The translations under genes were made by a program, and so were the position numbers. The notes beneath the pieces are model-generated. The model was not told the origin of the DNA. It searched no databases and saw only the letters and a list, made by a program, of their open reading frames with translations. From Vallitalea sp. (GTDB lineage: Bacteria; Bacillota; Clostridia; Lachnospirales; Vallitaleaceae): a DNA stretch of 41,698 bases. The DNA lies in NCBI RefSeq assembly GCF_025211055.1, contig NZ_JAOARO010000007.1:1-41698 (forward strand), in the 5' to 3' direction. Positions 1 through 9,020 of this stretch are shown here, in pieces (the stretch's first letter is position 1; the number at the start of each line of letters is the position of its first letter).

Positions 1-1
1 G

Positions 2-661
2 AAAATAGATAAGCTTAACTTAAGAAGACGTACTGATGGGACAGAATTTTTATTTTTCAATGTAATTCTAGGTGATGTATATGATGCTGAACTTATTCTA
101 GTAGGCTATGATTTTGAAGAAAACAGATGGATAACAAATAACGAAAAGAAACTTATAGCTGCTTTTGCCTTAATCCCTGGTTCTGCCAATGTAGCGAAAA
201 AAATTGGTGGAGAAGTTATAGAACGTATTGCTAAAAAAGGTGTTGCTGAAGAAATAATAGAAGAAGTATCTAAAGAAACAATGGAAGAGATAATAGAGGA
301 AACCTCTGAAGAAGTAGTTGAAAAAGTTGTAAAAGAAACGACTGGCAATCTTGTGGAGGTTACAGCAGGTAAGAATTTCAAAGACCATTTTATAAGACAT
401 AAAGGTCTTTTACAAGAGATTACTGGTAAAAAATATTCTAAGTATAAAACGCATGGACAAGAATTCTTAGATGATATAGGTAAAATAATTAATGATGGTA
501 CAGTTAAGTTTGAAGGAATGGGAACTATAAAAAAAGGATTTCCAGCAGATAGAATATATCGAGGTAATGGAGTAACTTTAATATTAAAAGAAAGTGGTGA
601 ATTACGTACTATATTAAAATCTGGAGAAGGAATGGATTTGGGAATAAAGATGATAAAATAA
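2..661 (+). CDS. C-terminal part of a polymorphic toxin (5' end outside window)
   Basis: The frame is open from the first bases of the window, so this is the 3' end of a longer gene; an internal ATG at 281 is not a believable start. The visible 219 residues begin with a stretch typical of pre-toxin regions (GYDFEENRWITNNEKK, then a small-residue helix AAFALIPGSANVAKKIG). A Glu/Lys/Val-rich linker follows, and then a compact last ~95 residues (KNFKDHFIRHKG to the GELRTILKSGEG end). Small charged terminal domains with His and Arg and a closing G-[DE]-L-R-T-I-L pattern resemble BECR-fold RNase toxins. That assignment is by look only, and no catalytic residue can be proven. The gene is followed after 21 nt by a small acidic protein, the usual toxin-immunity layout. 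Secretion route and target are not visible. Confidence 0.55.
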   Translation, partial: KIDKLNLRRRTDGTEFLFFNVILGDVYDAELILVGYDFEENRWITNNEKKLIAAFALIPGSANVAKKIGGEVIERIAKKGVAEEIIEEVSKETMEEIIEETSEEVVEKVVKETTGNLVEVTAGKNFKDHFIRHKGLLQEITGKKYSKYKTHGQEFLDDIGKIINDGTVKFEGMGTIKKGFPADRIYRGNGVTLILKESGELRTILKSGEGMDLGIKMIK

Positions 662-682
662 TATAAGAACTGGAGAAATAAA

Positions 683-1192
683 ATGACAAATAACTTGAAG
701 AAATTAGTTAAAAATAATGATATTGAAGATGTATATTTAACTGGATTTGTTGATATTGAAGATAGCATAGCACAGTTTTATCCTGATTTGAGATTTATAT
801 ATTTTGAAATCAATTCTAAATTTATAGAATTTGAATCAATTAATCAGTATTCTAAACTAAGGATTAAAATAGTAAATGCTGTAAATCATACTTTTGAAAT
901 TGATGAGGATATGATGAAAGGTAAATCATCAGTTAGTGAAATTATTTTAACTCAAGATGGTGCAATTGGTAATTGTATAAATATAATTAAATTCTATAAT
1001 TTAGAAGAAAAAGAAGAAGAGTTGATTTGTGATGCTATTGAAATAAAGTTAAAGAATGAACAAATTATATTTTTAGACCCAACCTTTTATTTTGGAATTA
1101 ATATAGGTGGGAATGAACAAAAGGAAATATGGAAATTAAATTTAGATACTAATGTAGAAATAAATGAAACATATATAAAAGTATCTGATTGA
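683..1192 (+). CDS. probable immunity protein of the upstream toxin
   Basis: This encodes a 169-residue acidic soluble protein with no signal peptide or membrane segment. A ribosome site (GGAGA) lies about 9 nt before the ATG. It starts only 21 nt after the toxin gene and ends before a hairpin, so the two are probably co-transcribed. I do not recognise the family. Alternating hydrophobic and charged residues (YFEINSKFIEFESINQYSKL) suggest a mixed alpha/beta fold such as many Imm proteins have. The role, binding and neutralising the toxin in the cytoplasm, is inferred from position, size and charge. Confidence 0.5.
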   Translation: MTNNLKKLVKNNDIEDVYLTGFVDIEDSIAQFYPDLRFIYFEINSKFIEFESINQYSKLRIKIVNAVNHTFEIDEDMMKGKSSVSEIILTQDGAIGNCINIIKFYNLEEKEEELICDAIEIKLKNEQIIFLDPTFYFGINIGGNEQKEIWKLNLDTNVEINETYIKVSD

Positions 1193-1218
1193 TAGTAATA
1201 TTGATTAATTATTAAAAG

Positions 1219-1263
1219 AAAGTGTTGTCTCATAATATAATTTTTATTTTGAGATAACACTTT
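1219..1263 (+). terminator. hairpin after the toxin-immunity pair
   Basis: A 14-bp stem pairs 1219-1232 (AAAGTGTTGTCTCA) with 1250-1263 (TGAGATAACACTTT), with one G-U pair and a 17-nt loop. There is no clean T-run behind it, so it may be an imperfect terminator or a 3'-end stabiliser. Confidence 0.5.
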
Positions 1264-1382
1264 GAGACTTCCTTTAGACTAAAGGGCTAGAAGGGAATTT
1301 TAGTCAATAGTGTATTAACCTAATCCTATGCCTATACCAGTTATGCCCTAAATTTAATGATATAAACTAAACTTTGAACTGA

Positions 1383-1426
1383 TTTGAACGTGTGTAGATA
1401 ATATTAATTATTTAGACACGTTCAAA
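1383..1426. repeat. 20-bp inverted repeat with a 4-nt loop
   Basis: TTTGAACGTGT at 1383-1393 pairs with ACACGTTCAAA at 1416-1426, and the arms continue inward with two mismatches to an ATTA loop. It lies between the two small ORFs of the toxin region and could be a second transcription stop or an operator. The rest of the 298-nt gap holds nothing else I can name. Confidence 0.45.
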
Positions 1427-1490
1427 GTTATCATAGTATTACGACTAGAAATGTTTAAAAGTTTTTTAAAAGATAAGGGGTGATATCACA

Positions 1491-1907
1491 ATGGATAAAA
1501 TAATAAATTCATTACAAGAAGAAATTATTAAAAATAATATATTTGAATTCAGAATGTCAAAGTTAAATGAAGATGGCACATTAATTATTATAGGGTGTTT
1601 TGATTTATCATATCATCATAGTATCGAAATAAGTATAAAAGAAACAACATATATATCCTGTCCAATAACATTTTCAAATGCAAAATTTAGATTGGCTACG
1701 GAAGCTGAAAAAAAGTATCTTAAATCTACTTCAATTAGCGAATGGAATGAGTTGATAATTTGTATTATACTAGATGAGGATATAGACGAGACACCCACTA
1801 AACATTTCATATTTGCTGAAGAATTACATTATAAGGTAGGTAATGTATATCATTATGTAAGAGAAAATCTTCAAGAAGGTGAACGAATAGCAGAATGGGT
1901 GAAATAG
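1491..1907 (+). CDS. hypothetical small acidic protein, possible second immunity protein
   Basis: This encodes 138 residues, acidic, with no signal peptide or transmembrane segment. The start has a good AAGGGGTG ribosome site 8 nt upstream. The protein contains a hydrophobic strand-rich middle (LIIIGCFDLSYHHSIEISI) and a short motif EWNELIICIILDEDID. I do not recognise the family. It sits in the same orientation behind a toxin and a first candidate immunity gene, and extra immunity genes commonly accumulate at such loci. That placement is the only argument for the function. It is separated from the previous gene by two hairpins, so it probably has its own promoter. Confidence 0.4.
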   Translation: MDKIINSLQEEIIKNNIFEFRMSKLNEDGTLIIIGCFDLSYHHSIEISIKETTYISCPITFSNAKFRLATEAEKKYLKSTSISEWNELIICIILDEDIDETPTKHFIFAEELHYKVGNVYHYVRENLQEGERIAEWVK

Positions 1908-1922
1908 TTGTTTAGAAGGAGA

Positions 1923-1944
1923 AAGATTATTAACTAATAATCTT
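1923..1944 (+). terminator. small hairpin after the second immunity-like gene
   Basis: A perfect 9-bp stem pairs AAGATTATT (1923-1931) with AATAATCTT (1936-1944) around an AACT loop, 16 nt after the stop codon. It is AT-rich and lacks a proper T-run, so it is weak. Confidence 0.35.
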
Positions 1945-2041
1945 ATATTAGAACTAAAAGGGGTAGATTCATGTGATTATACTCCTTCATTATAACTTTA
2001 ATCAAACCTCATTTATTATAGTAATTATTTTATTATTATAG

Positions 2042-2626
2042 CATCTTTATGCTTCAGAAACATTTATGAATACATGCCGTCAAAACAAGTGGGAATATAT
2101 AATACGCTATAAAGATGGAAGTATACCAAGTATAGCGAAAGAATATGAAGCAATACCTGAAAAAAAGACAACAAGGAATACGGAGTTTGTGAATGAAATA
2201 GATTACAATGGGAAACCAGTGAATATGCTGAAATATCATGAAGAAAACGTAGTTAAAGGTGAAATGAACATTAAGAGATTTCAATGGTTAACAAATCTAA
2301 AAGTAACAAAAAGTAATGCAGAGAAGATTGCTAAAACAGGAAGAAAGCGATGGAAAATAGAAAACGAAGGATTTAATCGTCAGAAGAATTGGCAAGGAGA
2401 TATAACTTATGCATGTAGCTGGAATGAACAAGCACTGAAGAATCATTACTTATTGATGAAGATATCAGATATGATTAAACAATTATATTAATGGTATTAC
2501 CTTAGAAAGAATGATATTAAAAAAACGCAAAAAGAAATATCTTCTGATTTGTTAGCAAGCTTTGGATGGCAACTAACAAAAGAAGATATATCAATCAGTG
2601 ATGCACATAGCATACCTGAAACATGA
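2042..2626 (+). pseudogene. decayed DDE transposase (C-terminal remnant)
   Basis: The reading frame is open from about 2042 (HLYASETF, then an ATG at 2066 that is only an internal Met). It gives the C-terminal half of a DDE-type transposase: CRQNKWEYIIRYKDGS, and the motif RKRWKIENEGFNRQKNW, whose Glu fits the last acidic catalytic residue. An in-frame TAA at 2489-2491 interrupts it. The same frame then continues with W-Y-Y-L-R-K-N, LLASFGWQLTKEDI and a final TGA at 2624-2626, so the protein was once longer. The N-terminal catalytic half is absent. No terminal repeats were recognised. The element is dead, and I cannot assign the IS family with certainty. Confidence 0.8.
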
Positions 2627-2677
2627 GTTAATTATACCAAAGGAAGTGATGCCTGCCAAGAGTGAGTTTAACTAAAT

Positions 2678-2749
2678 TTATCCACAGAAATAACGATTGT
2701 TGATAAACATGCCTAAATATAAGTAGCAAAACAGTCTAATTGTGGATAA
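2678..2749. other. two perfect DnaA-box sequences in inverted orientation
   Basis: TTATCCACA lies at 2678-2686 and its reverse complement TGTGGATAA at 2741-2749, 54 nt apart. Both match the consensus nonamer exactly. They lie in the 364-nt gap (2627-2990) between the transposase remnant and the ABC genes. No dnaA, dnaN or rep gene is near, so an origin is unlikely. They could be a DnaA-binding regulatory or titration site, or the ends of an old mobile element. Confidence 0.5.
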
Positions 2750-2929
2750 CTTCAAAAAAAGTAACTCAATATAAATATGAGCAGGCTTAAAATAATTTAC
2801 CATTTACTTCTGTTCTATTAAAACTATAGTTGAAAAAATTAGAAATTAGGTTTATAATAATTACTAGCTAAATTTACCAAAGAGAAAAATATAACTAACT
2901 AATTCAGTTAATATTTTTTTGGGAATTAA

Positions 2930-2945
2930 GTTAGATATATCTAAC
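2930..2945. promoter_or_regulatory. 16-bp perfect palindrome before the ABC exporter genes
   Basis: GTTAGATATATCTAAC is a perfect palindrome ending 45 nt before the chosen start of the first ABC gene. Its length and position fit an operator for a TetR- or MarR-type repressor. No such regulator gene is in the window. Confidence 0.4.
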
Positions 2946-2990
2946 AATTTTATTTGAATTAAATTTATAATTAGGAGGATGAATAACAGT

Positions 2991-4799
2991 ATGCCAAAAA
3001 ATAAGAAAACATTTATTTTGAAAAGGTTTACACCTTATATGGGTAAGAAAAAAGCACTTTTGCCCTTATCATTAGTATTGTCAGGAGTATCAGCAGGACT
3101 TAACATTTTACCTTTTGTTCTTGTATGGTTTATAGTACGTGATATACTATCGTCGCCCCAATCCATTGATATGTCAAATGTACGCTTTTATGCGTGGATT
3201 GCATTTGCAAGTGCAATAGGAGGAATAATAGTATATTTTTGCGCACTTTTAAGCTCACATCTCGCTGCATTCCGTGTAGAGGTAGGAATGCAAAAAGTCG
3301 GTATGGAAAAAATAATATCTATGCCTCTTGGGTTTTTTGATAATTATTCAAGTGGAAAGATACGAAAGATTGTTAATGATGGAGCAGGAACAACTCATAC
3401 ATTCTTAGCACATCAACTTCCAGATATGGCAGGTAGTATCGTTTCACCAATTATTCTTATAGCTTTGATTTTTATAGTGGACTGGAGAATGGGTATTGCT
3501 TCTCTAATTCCAATTATTCTAGGTTTTATAACAATGAAATTCATGTCAACTACTATAGGGAAAGAATTTCAGAGAAAATATTATGATTCATTAGAGGAAA
3601 TGAGTTCAGAATCAGTGGAATATATTAGAGGTATTCCAGTTGTAAAAACCTTCGGACAAAGTATTTTTTCTTTCAAACGATTCTATAACAGCATAATTAA
3701 ATATAAAGAGATGGTTCATGCTTATACTCTTCTTTGGAGGAGACCTATGTCTTTTTACAGCACAATTATGCAAACAGCAGCATTCTTCTTAGTTCCTATG
3801 GCTATATTTTTGATAGGAAGAGGTGAAAATCTTCCACTTGTATTAGCAGACTTTATTTTTTACATTCTTATATCTCCAATATTTACTATGCTATTAATGA
3901 AATCCATGTATTTTCAGCAAAATACATTAATTGCCGAACAAGCTATAGATAGAATGGATGCTCTCTTAGGTTATTCTAACATGACTTATTCTAGTGACGT
4001 TAAAAATATAAAAGATTACAGCTTAGAGTTTAAAGATGTAGTATTTTCATATGAAGGAAGTGATAAACGTGCTATAGATAAGATTAGCTTCAAATTGAAT
4101 CAAGGTGAAACTATAGCACTTGTAGGAGCTTCTGGAGGAGGAAAAACGACTATTGCTAGATTAGCAGCTCGTTTTTGGGATGTAGATGAAGGTGAAATAT
4201 TAGTAGGAGGAATTAATGTCAAAGATATTCCTAAAAAAGAACTTATGGACAATATTTCATTTGTTTTCCAGAGTACTAGGCTTTTCAAAGGTTCATTGAG
4301 AGATAACATAATCTTTGGTAAAGAAAATGTAGGAAAAAAAGAAATATATAAAGCGATTGATTTCTCACAATCTAGAGATATTATAGATAATCTAGAGAAT
4401 GGACTTGATACTATAATAGGCTCAAAAGGAACATATCTATCAGGAGGAGAACAGCAAAGAATTGCACTTGCTAGGGCAATTGTCAAGAATGCTCCTATTG
4501 TACTGTTGGATGAAGCTACTGCATTTGCAGATCCAGAAAATGAGCATCTAATTCAAAAAGCGTTAAAAGAGGTTAGTCGTGACAAAACTACTTTAATGAT
4601 TGCTCATCGTCTTACAAGTGTACAGAATGTAGATAGAATATTGGTTATACAAGATGGTAAAATTGTAGAATCAGGAAACCATGTAGAACTTATTAAGAAA
4701 AATGGGACATATAAGAAAATGTGGGATGAATACCAAACCTCTATAGCATGGAAGATTAAAACGGAAAAAGGTGTAAAAGGAGGAAGACGATATGCTTAA
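2991..4799 (+). CDS. ABC transporter, fused permease/ATPase, first half of a heterodimer
   Basis: This is a half-transporter of about 602 residues: an N-terminal membrane domain with six expected helices, then a nucleotide-binding domain. Visible motifs are Walker A GASGGGKTT, signature LSGGEQQRIALARAI, Walker B IVLLDEATA and the H-loop AHRLTS. An ATG at 2979 directly abuts the AGGAGG (2973-2978), leaving no spacing, so I prefer the next ATG at 2991, which gives MPKNKKTF. It overlaps the next gene by 8 nt, so the two are translationally coupled and should form one heterodimeric transporter. The family is the IrtAB/YbtPQ-like and multidrug-like group. Substrate and direction cannot be read from sequence. 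A palindromic operator candidate lies just upstream. Confidence 0.85.
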   Translation: MPKNKKTFILKRFTPYMGKKKALLPLSLVLSGVSAGLNILPFVLVWFIVRDILSSPQSIDMSNVRFYAWIAFASAIGGIIVYFCALLSSHLAAFRVEVGMQKVGMEKIISMPLGFFDNYSSGKIRKIVNDGAGTTHTFLAHQLPDMAGSIVSPIILIALIFIVDWRMGIASLIPIILGFITMKFMSTTIGKEFQRKYYDSLEEMSSESVEYIRGIPVVKTFGQSIFSFKRFYNSIIKYKEMVHAYTLLWRRPMSFYSTIMQTAAFFLVPMAIFLIGRGENLPLVLADFIFYILISPIFTMLLMKSMYFQQNTLIAEQAIDRMDALLGYSNMTYSSDVKNIKDYSLEFKDVVFSYEGSDKRAIDKISFKLNQGETIALVGASGGGKTTIARLAARFWDVDEGEILVGGINVKDIPKKELMDNISFVFQSTRLFKGSLRDNIIFGKENVGKKEIYKAIDFSQSRDIIDNLENGLDTIIGSKGTYLSGGEQQRIALARAIVKNAPIVLLDEATAFADPENEHLIQKALKEVSRDKTTLMIAHRLTSVQNVDRILVIQDGKIVESGNHVELIKKNGTYKKMWDEYQTSIAWKIKTEKGVKGGRRYA

Positions 4800-6525
4800 A
4801 TATTTTCAGAATAAATATGCAATGTCTGAAAAAGGTGCAAAAGACCTTCTAAGATCAATAATTTGGACTGTAATAATGGAAATTAGTTTTATGGTTCCTG
4901 TAGTCCTAAGTTTCAAATTTTTAGATGAGTACATGAGTACACTTTTGAACTCTTCTAATAGCCAAAAAAATAGCATTCTTTATTATGTTATTATGTCAAT
5001 AGCATTTTTCATAGTAATGTTTGTTATTGCTTATTTTCAATATGATTCGGCATATACTAAAATATATGAAGAGAGTGCAAGAAGACGTATTAGTCTAGCT
5101 GAGACACTAAGGAAATTACCATTAGCTTTCTTTGGCAAAAAAGATATTGCTGATCTAAGTTCAACAATAATGGAAGATGCTACACAGATAGAGACACTGT
5201 TCTCTCATTCAGTTCCTCAAATATATGCATCAGTATTAACTGTTCTGATTATGGGAATTATGTTGTTCTTTTATAATTGGAAGCTGTCGATTGCAGTATT
5301 TTGGGTAGTTCCAGTTGCAGCTTTGGTTTTCTATCTGTCTAAAAAGTTTCAAGATAAAATGCATTATAAGATCTATAATATAAAAAGAGATATATCAGAT
5401 AAAATCCAAGAAGGGCTTGACTCAGCTCATGAAATAAAATCCTACAATAGAGAAGAAGCTTTTTCTAATAATTTAAATTCCAAACTAGATAATTATGAAA
5501 AATATCTGATAAAAGGAGAGCTTTTGATAGGTGCTTCTATTAACCTGTCTTATGTATTGTTAAAGCTTGGACTTCCCAGTGTTATACTTTATGGAGCTCA
5601 TCTATTATCAATAGGAGATATAGATATTTTTACATATCTTGTCTTTCTTGTTGTATCTGCACGTATTTATAATCCTATAATGGATGTAATGAATAACTTT
5701 GCAGCACTTATCTATTTGAATGTTCGTATTAAACGTATGAAAGAGATGGATGAAATGCCAAGACAGGAAGGAAAAACTAAGTTTTATCCTAAAAACTACG
5801 ATATTAAATTTAAAAATGTGGATTTCTCTTATCAAGATGGTGTGCAAACATTGAAAAATGTAAGCTTTATGGCTAAGCAGGGAGAGGTGACAGCACTTGT
5901 AGGACCTTCAGGCGGAGGTAAAAGTACACTAGCGAAGTTGGCTGCAAGATTCTGGGATATAGATAAAGGTATTATTAGCTTGGGTGGAGAAGATATCTCA
6001 CAAGTTGATCCGGAAACTCTTTTAGATAATTATTCAATAGTTTTTCAGGATGTAACACTTTTTAATTCAAGTGTCATGGATAATATCCGTATTGGTAAGA
6101 AAGATGCCACTGATGTTGAAGTAATTGAGGCAGCTAAGCTTGCTAGGTGTGATGAGTTCATTAATAAGCTTCCAGAAGGATATGATACCTTAATTGGTGA
6201 AAATGGAGAGAGGTTATCAGGAGGAGAAAGGCAGCGTATATCAATAGCTAGAGCAATGTTAAAAGATGCTCCTATTATATTGCTTGATGAAGCCACAGCA
6301 TCTCTTGATACTGAGAATGAGAGTAAAATTCAAAATGCACTAAGTGAGCTTATTAAAAACAAGACAGTTCTGATTATTGCTCACCGTATGAGAACAGTTT
6401 CAGGAGCTGATAAAATAGTGGTCATCAAAGAGGGCTCTATTGTGGAAACAGGAACACCTTCACAGTTAAAAGAGCAACAAGGAATATTTGCATCCATGGT
6501 AAAGACACAGTATCAAAGTAATTAA
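4792..6525 (+). CDS. ABC transporter, fused permease/ATPase, second half of a heterodimer
   Basis: This has 577 residues with the same layout as its partner: a membrane domain (about residues 15-310) and an ATPase domain with Walker A GPSGGGKST, signature LSGGERQRISIARAM, Walker B IILLDEATAS and H-loop AHRMRT. Both ATP sites therefore look catalytically complete. The start ATG overlaps the end of the first half (shared 4792-4799) and has AGGAGG a few bases upstream. Together with the preceding gene it makes a membrane pump whose cargo may be a drug, lipid, peptide or siderophore. The context gives no decisive clue, though a small hydrolase follows. Confidence 0.85.
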   Translation: MLKYFQNKYAMSEKGAKDLLRSIIWTVIMEISFMVPVVLSFKFLDEYMSTLLNSSNSQKNSILYYVIMSIAFFIVMFVIAYFQYDSAYTKIYEESARRRISLAETLRKLPLAFFGKKDIADLSSTIMEDATQIETLFSHSVPQIYASVLTVLIMGIMLFFYNWKLSIAVFWVVPVAALVFYLSKKFQDKMHYKIYNIKRDISDKIQEGLDSAHEIKSYNREEAFSNNLNSKLDNYEKYLIKGELLIGASINLSYVLLKLGLPSVILYGAHLLSIGDIDIFTYLVFLVVSARIYNPIMDVMNNFAALIYLNVRIKRMKEMDEMPRQEGKTKFYPKNYDIKFKNVDFSYQDGVQTLKNVSFMAKQGEVTALVGPSGGGKSTLAKLAARFWDIDKGIISLGGEDISQVDPETLLDNYSIVFQDVTLFNSSVMDNIRIGKKDATDVEVIEAAKLARCDEFINKLPEGYDTLIGENGERLSGGERQRISIARAMLKDAPIILLDEATASLDTENESKIQNALSELIKNKTVLIIAHRMRTVSGADKIVVIKEGSIVETGTPSQLKEQQGIFASMVKTQYQSN

Positions 6526-6668
6526 TAATATATCCCCATACTTTGCTAAAAAGATTATTTAATTCTGCTAGATCTAGATGAAAATAATATTATTACAGTG
6601 TATACTATATGTTATAATTAATGAAAAATATTGATAGAAAACATTAGAGAAGTGTAAAGGGGAACAGT

Positions 6669-7325
6669 ATGTTTATAAAAGTTAATGAAGTCACGTTATT
6701 TTATCAAAAATATGGTTCAGGAAATCCGTTGATTATGCTTCATGGGAATGGTGAAACACACGAAATTTTTAATAGCTCCATTTCGCTTTTACAAGAATAT
6801 TTTACTGTATATGCAATTGACTTTAGAGACCATGGTAATAGTTCTAAGGTATCTAAGCTGCATTATGAACACCATGCTAAGGATATCTATGAATTTATTA
6901 TTCAGCTAAATATAAAAAATCCTGTATACTATGGTTTTAGTGATGGAGGAATTGTAGGGCTTATGATTGCGTCCAAGTATCCAGACTTGTTTTCAAAACT
7001 TATTATCAGCGGTCCTAACATTAATCCAAAAGGCTTGATAACTTACTCAAGACTCTTAATGAAGTTAGAATATGCAATTAAAAAATCTCAAAAAGTTAGA
7101 ATGATGTTAGAAGAGCCGGATATATCTTTATCTGACCTTTCAAAAATAATTATACCTACTTATATAACTGGTGGAAGTTTTGATGTTATAACAAAAAAAC
7201 ATCTTAAATTGATACAAGAGAATATAAAAAATAGTGTATTAAAAATATTTAAGCGTCATACTCATAGTAGTTATATTGTAGATAGTGATATTATTGGAAA
7301 ATATATCATCCAAGTATGTAAATAA
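6669..7325 (+). CDS. alpha/beta hydrolase
   Basis: This is a 218-residue soluble hydrolase of the alpha/beta fold. The oxyanion-hole region is PLIMLHGNGE near residue 22. The nucleophile elbow is YGFSDGGIVG with the Ser near residue 97. The late His of KRHTHSSY is near residue 200. An Asp in GGSFDVIT is the likely third triad member. Such proteins hydrolyse small esters, amides or haloalkanes, and the substrate is not predictable. An AAAGGGG ribosome site precedes the ATG. It follows the ABC pair by 143 nt in the same direction but probably has its own promoter; a TATAAT-like box is visible near 6613. A strong convergent hairpin lies downstream. Confidence 0.8.
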   Translation: MFIKVNEVTLFYQKYGSGNPLIMLHGNGETHEIFNSSISLLQEYFTVYAIDFRDHGNSSKVSKLHYEHHAKDIYEFIIQLNIKNPVYYGFSDGGIVGLMIASKYPDLFSKLIISGPNINPKGLITYSRLLMKLEYAIKKSQKVRMMLEEPDISLSDLSKIIIPTYITGGSFDVITKKHLKLIQENIKNSVLKIFKRHTHSSYIVDSDIIGKYIIQVCK

Positions 7326-7401
7326 ATTGTTTGAATTAAGATTGCCTGAGAAGGGTAGTGTACTTATACATTATTAGATGAGGATTTTCTATATATAAAA
7401 A

Positions 7402-7448
7402 ATATTTGTAGATAAATTATAACCATTATATTATTTATCTACAAATAT
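7402..7448. terminator. bidirectional terminator between convergent genes
   Basis: A perfect 16-bp stem pairs ATATTTGTAGATAAAT (7402-7417) with ATTTATCTACAAATAT (7433-7448) around a 15-nt loop. It sits between the hydrolase and the oppositely oriented sulfatase. It is AT-rich, and flanking A/T runs would serve both directions. Confidence 0.6.
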
Positions 7449-7476
7449 ATATATCTACTTAAGTACTATTTTATAA

Positions 7477-9000
7477 CTAAATAAATTCATCAATCCATTC
7501 AATCTGTTTCCATCTATCATCGCCAGTATTCAACTGAGGTGCACCTTTTGTACTACGTCCTTCGACAATATACTTGATTAGTAAATTACGAAGTTCATTA
7601 ACTACTTCAGGATACAGATGACTTACATTGAATCGTTCTCTAACATCTTCATCAAGATCATAAAGTTGAATAGCATTTTCATCAATTTGCCTATTATTAG
7701 AGGAATCCCCATTAGGATTATCAACAGGTGTTGATTGAGGGGTAGGAGCACTCCACCCTCCTGAATCAGGACACATTTCTAATTTCCATTTTCCTTTTCT
7801 AATTGAAAATGAACCATTGATAGAATGATGAACAAGAGCTTCTCTAACAGGTTCAGCACCATTTTGTTCTAACCATATAGGTAGATTACTTACACTATCC
7901 TCTGCCGTATTATCTTCTAATGTATCGCCCATAAGATCAGCAACTGTAGCAAATAAATCACATAGACACACAGGTTCATGAGATTGAATACCGGGACGAA
8001 TACTATTTGGCCAAGTTACAATAAGAGGAATTCGATGACCACCTTCATATATATCAGCTTTATGACCACGATAAATATAGCTTGGATTATGACCATATTG
8101 TGCAAGTTCAGGGAAGTTAGCCATAGGGGAACATCCATTATCACTTGTATAGATTACAATAGTATTATCTGCTATTCCTAATTCATCTAACTTATTTTGT
8201 ATTTTTCCAACAATATCATCACACATAAGAACAAAATCACCATATTCATTAGTTCCAGATTTTCCCTGGAATTCTTTAGTAGGTAGAATAGGAGTATGTG
8301 GTGCCGTTAGTGGAAAATAAATAAAAAATGGGTCATCTTGATACTTCTCTATTTGGTTTAGAACTCTATCTGTAAAGTTAGGAAGGGTTTCTTCATGAAC
8401 AAAATCAGCACCGGTAGGTCCTTTGCGGAAAAAAGCCTTATTATAAGCTTGACAAGATAGCTCATTAGATGTAAAAGTTTCGCAACCTTCTTCACGATTA
8501 GGAAGAGCTGTTACAGAACGATTTTCTACATAAACATAAGGTGGCATATCCAATGAACCAGCAATACCATAGAAATAATCAAACCCATGATCAATAGGAG
8601 TATTAATAAGTTCCTTAGTAAAATCAATAGACTCTTTATCAGAAGGATTTTTAAGCATCCATTCAAAACCAAGGTGCCATTTTCCTATACAAGCTGTTTT
8701 ATATCCTTTATCTTTTAGATAAGATGCTACAGTAGTACGAACATCTTCAATAAGTGGAGTATCATATCCGAATAACACTCCTTCTTTTAAATTGCTTCTC
8801 CAGTTATAACGGCCAGTTAAAATGCTATAACGAGAAGGTGTACATACTGAGGAAGATGCATGAGCATCGGTAAAAGAAATACCATTTTCACACATTTTAT
8901 CAAAATTAGGTGTCTTAAAAGCAGCTTTTTCATTAAAATAGGAAACATCTCCATAGCCCATATCATCTGCTAGTATGTAAATAATATTTGGTCTATCCAT
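7477..9000 (-). CDS. sulfatase (S1 family, Cys-type), cytoplasmic
   Basis: This is a 507-residue member of the formylglycine-dependent sulfatases, which hydrolyse sulfate esters. The N-terminal metal site reads IIYILADDMGYGD (Asp12, Asp13). The modification motif is C-T-P-S-R at Cys53, followed by SILTGRYNW. Further motifs are GKWHLGF, a central TSDNGCSP metal site, and a C-terminal KWKLEM/LYDLDED segment typical of arylsulfatase A-like enzymes. There is no signal peptide, so it acts on imported substrates. The start is supported by AAGGAGG 7 nt upstream. It is divergent from an AraC regulator with which it shares a 159-nt promoter region carrying two direct repeats, so that regulator probably controls it. 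The exact sugar substrate is unknown. Confidence 0.92.
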   Translation of the reverse strand: MDRPNIIYILADDMGYGDVSYFNEKAAFKTPNFDKMCENGISFTDAHASSSVCTPSRYSILTGRYNWRSNLKEGVLFGYDTPLIEDVRTTVASYLKDKGYKTACIGKWHLGFEWMLKNPSDKESIDFTKELINTPIDHGFDYFYGIAGSLDMPPYVYVENRSVTALPNREEGCETFTSNELSCQAYNKAFFRKGPTGADFVHEETLPNFTDRVLNQIEKYQDDPFFIYFPLTAPHTPILPTKEFQGKSGTNEYGDFVLMCDDIVGKIQNKLDELGIADNTIVIYTSDNGCSPMANFPELAQYGHNPSYIYRGHKADIYEGGHRIPLIVTWPNSIRPGIQSHEPVCLCDLFATVADLMGDTLEDNTAEDSVSNLPIWLEQNGAEPVREALVHHSINGSFSIRKGKWKLEMCPDSGGWSAPTPQSTPVDNPNGDSSNNRQIDENAIQLYDLDEDVRERFNVSHLYPEVVNELRNLLIKYIVEGRSTKGAPQLNTGDDRWKQIEWIDEFI

Positions 9001-9020
9001 ATAAAAACCTCCTTAAAAAA

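Noticed and set aside
106..768. 220-residue minus-strand frame across the toxin end
   Set aside because: It is antisense to a coherent plus-strand protein, rich in Ser/Ile/Phe as expected for the reverse of Glu/Lys/Ile-rich coding, and has no ribosome site or motif.
2054..2284. Minus-strand frame over the transposase remnant
   Set aside because: The plus strand encodes recognisable transposase motifs; the minus frame is a shadow.
2627..2990. Replication origin suggested by the DnaA boxes
   Set aside because: There are only two boxes and no dnaA, dnaN or rep gene; the evidence is too thin for an origin.
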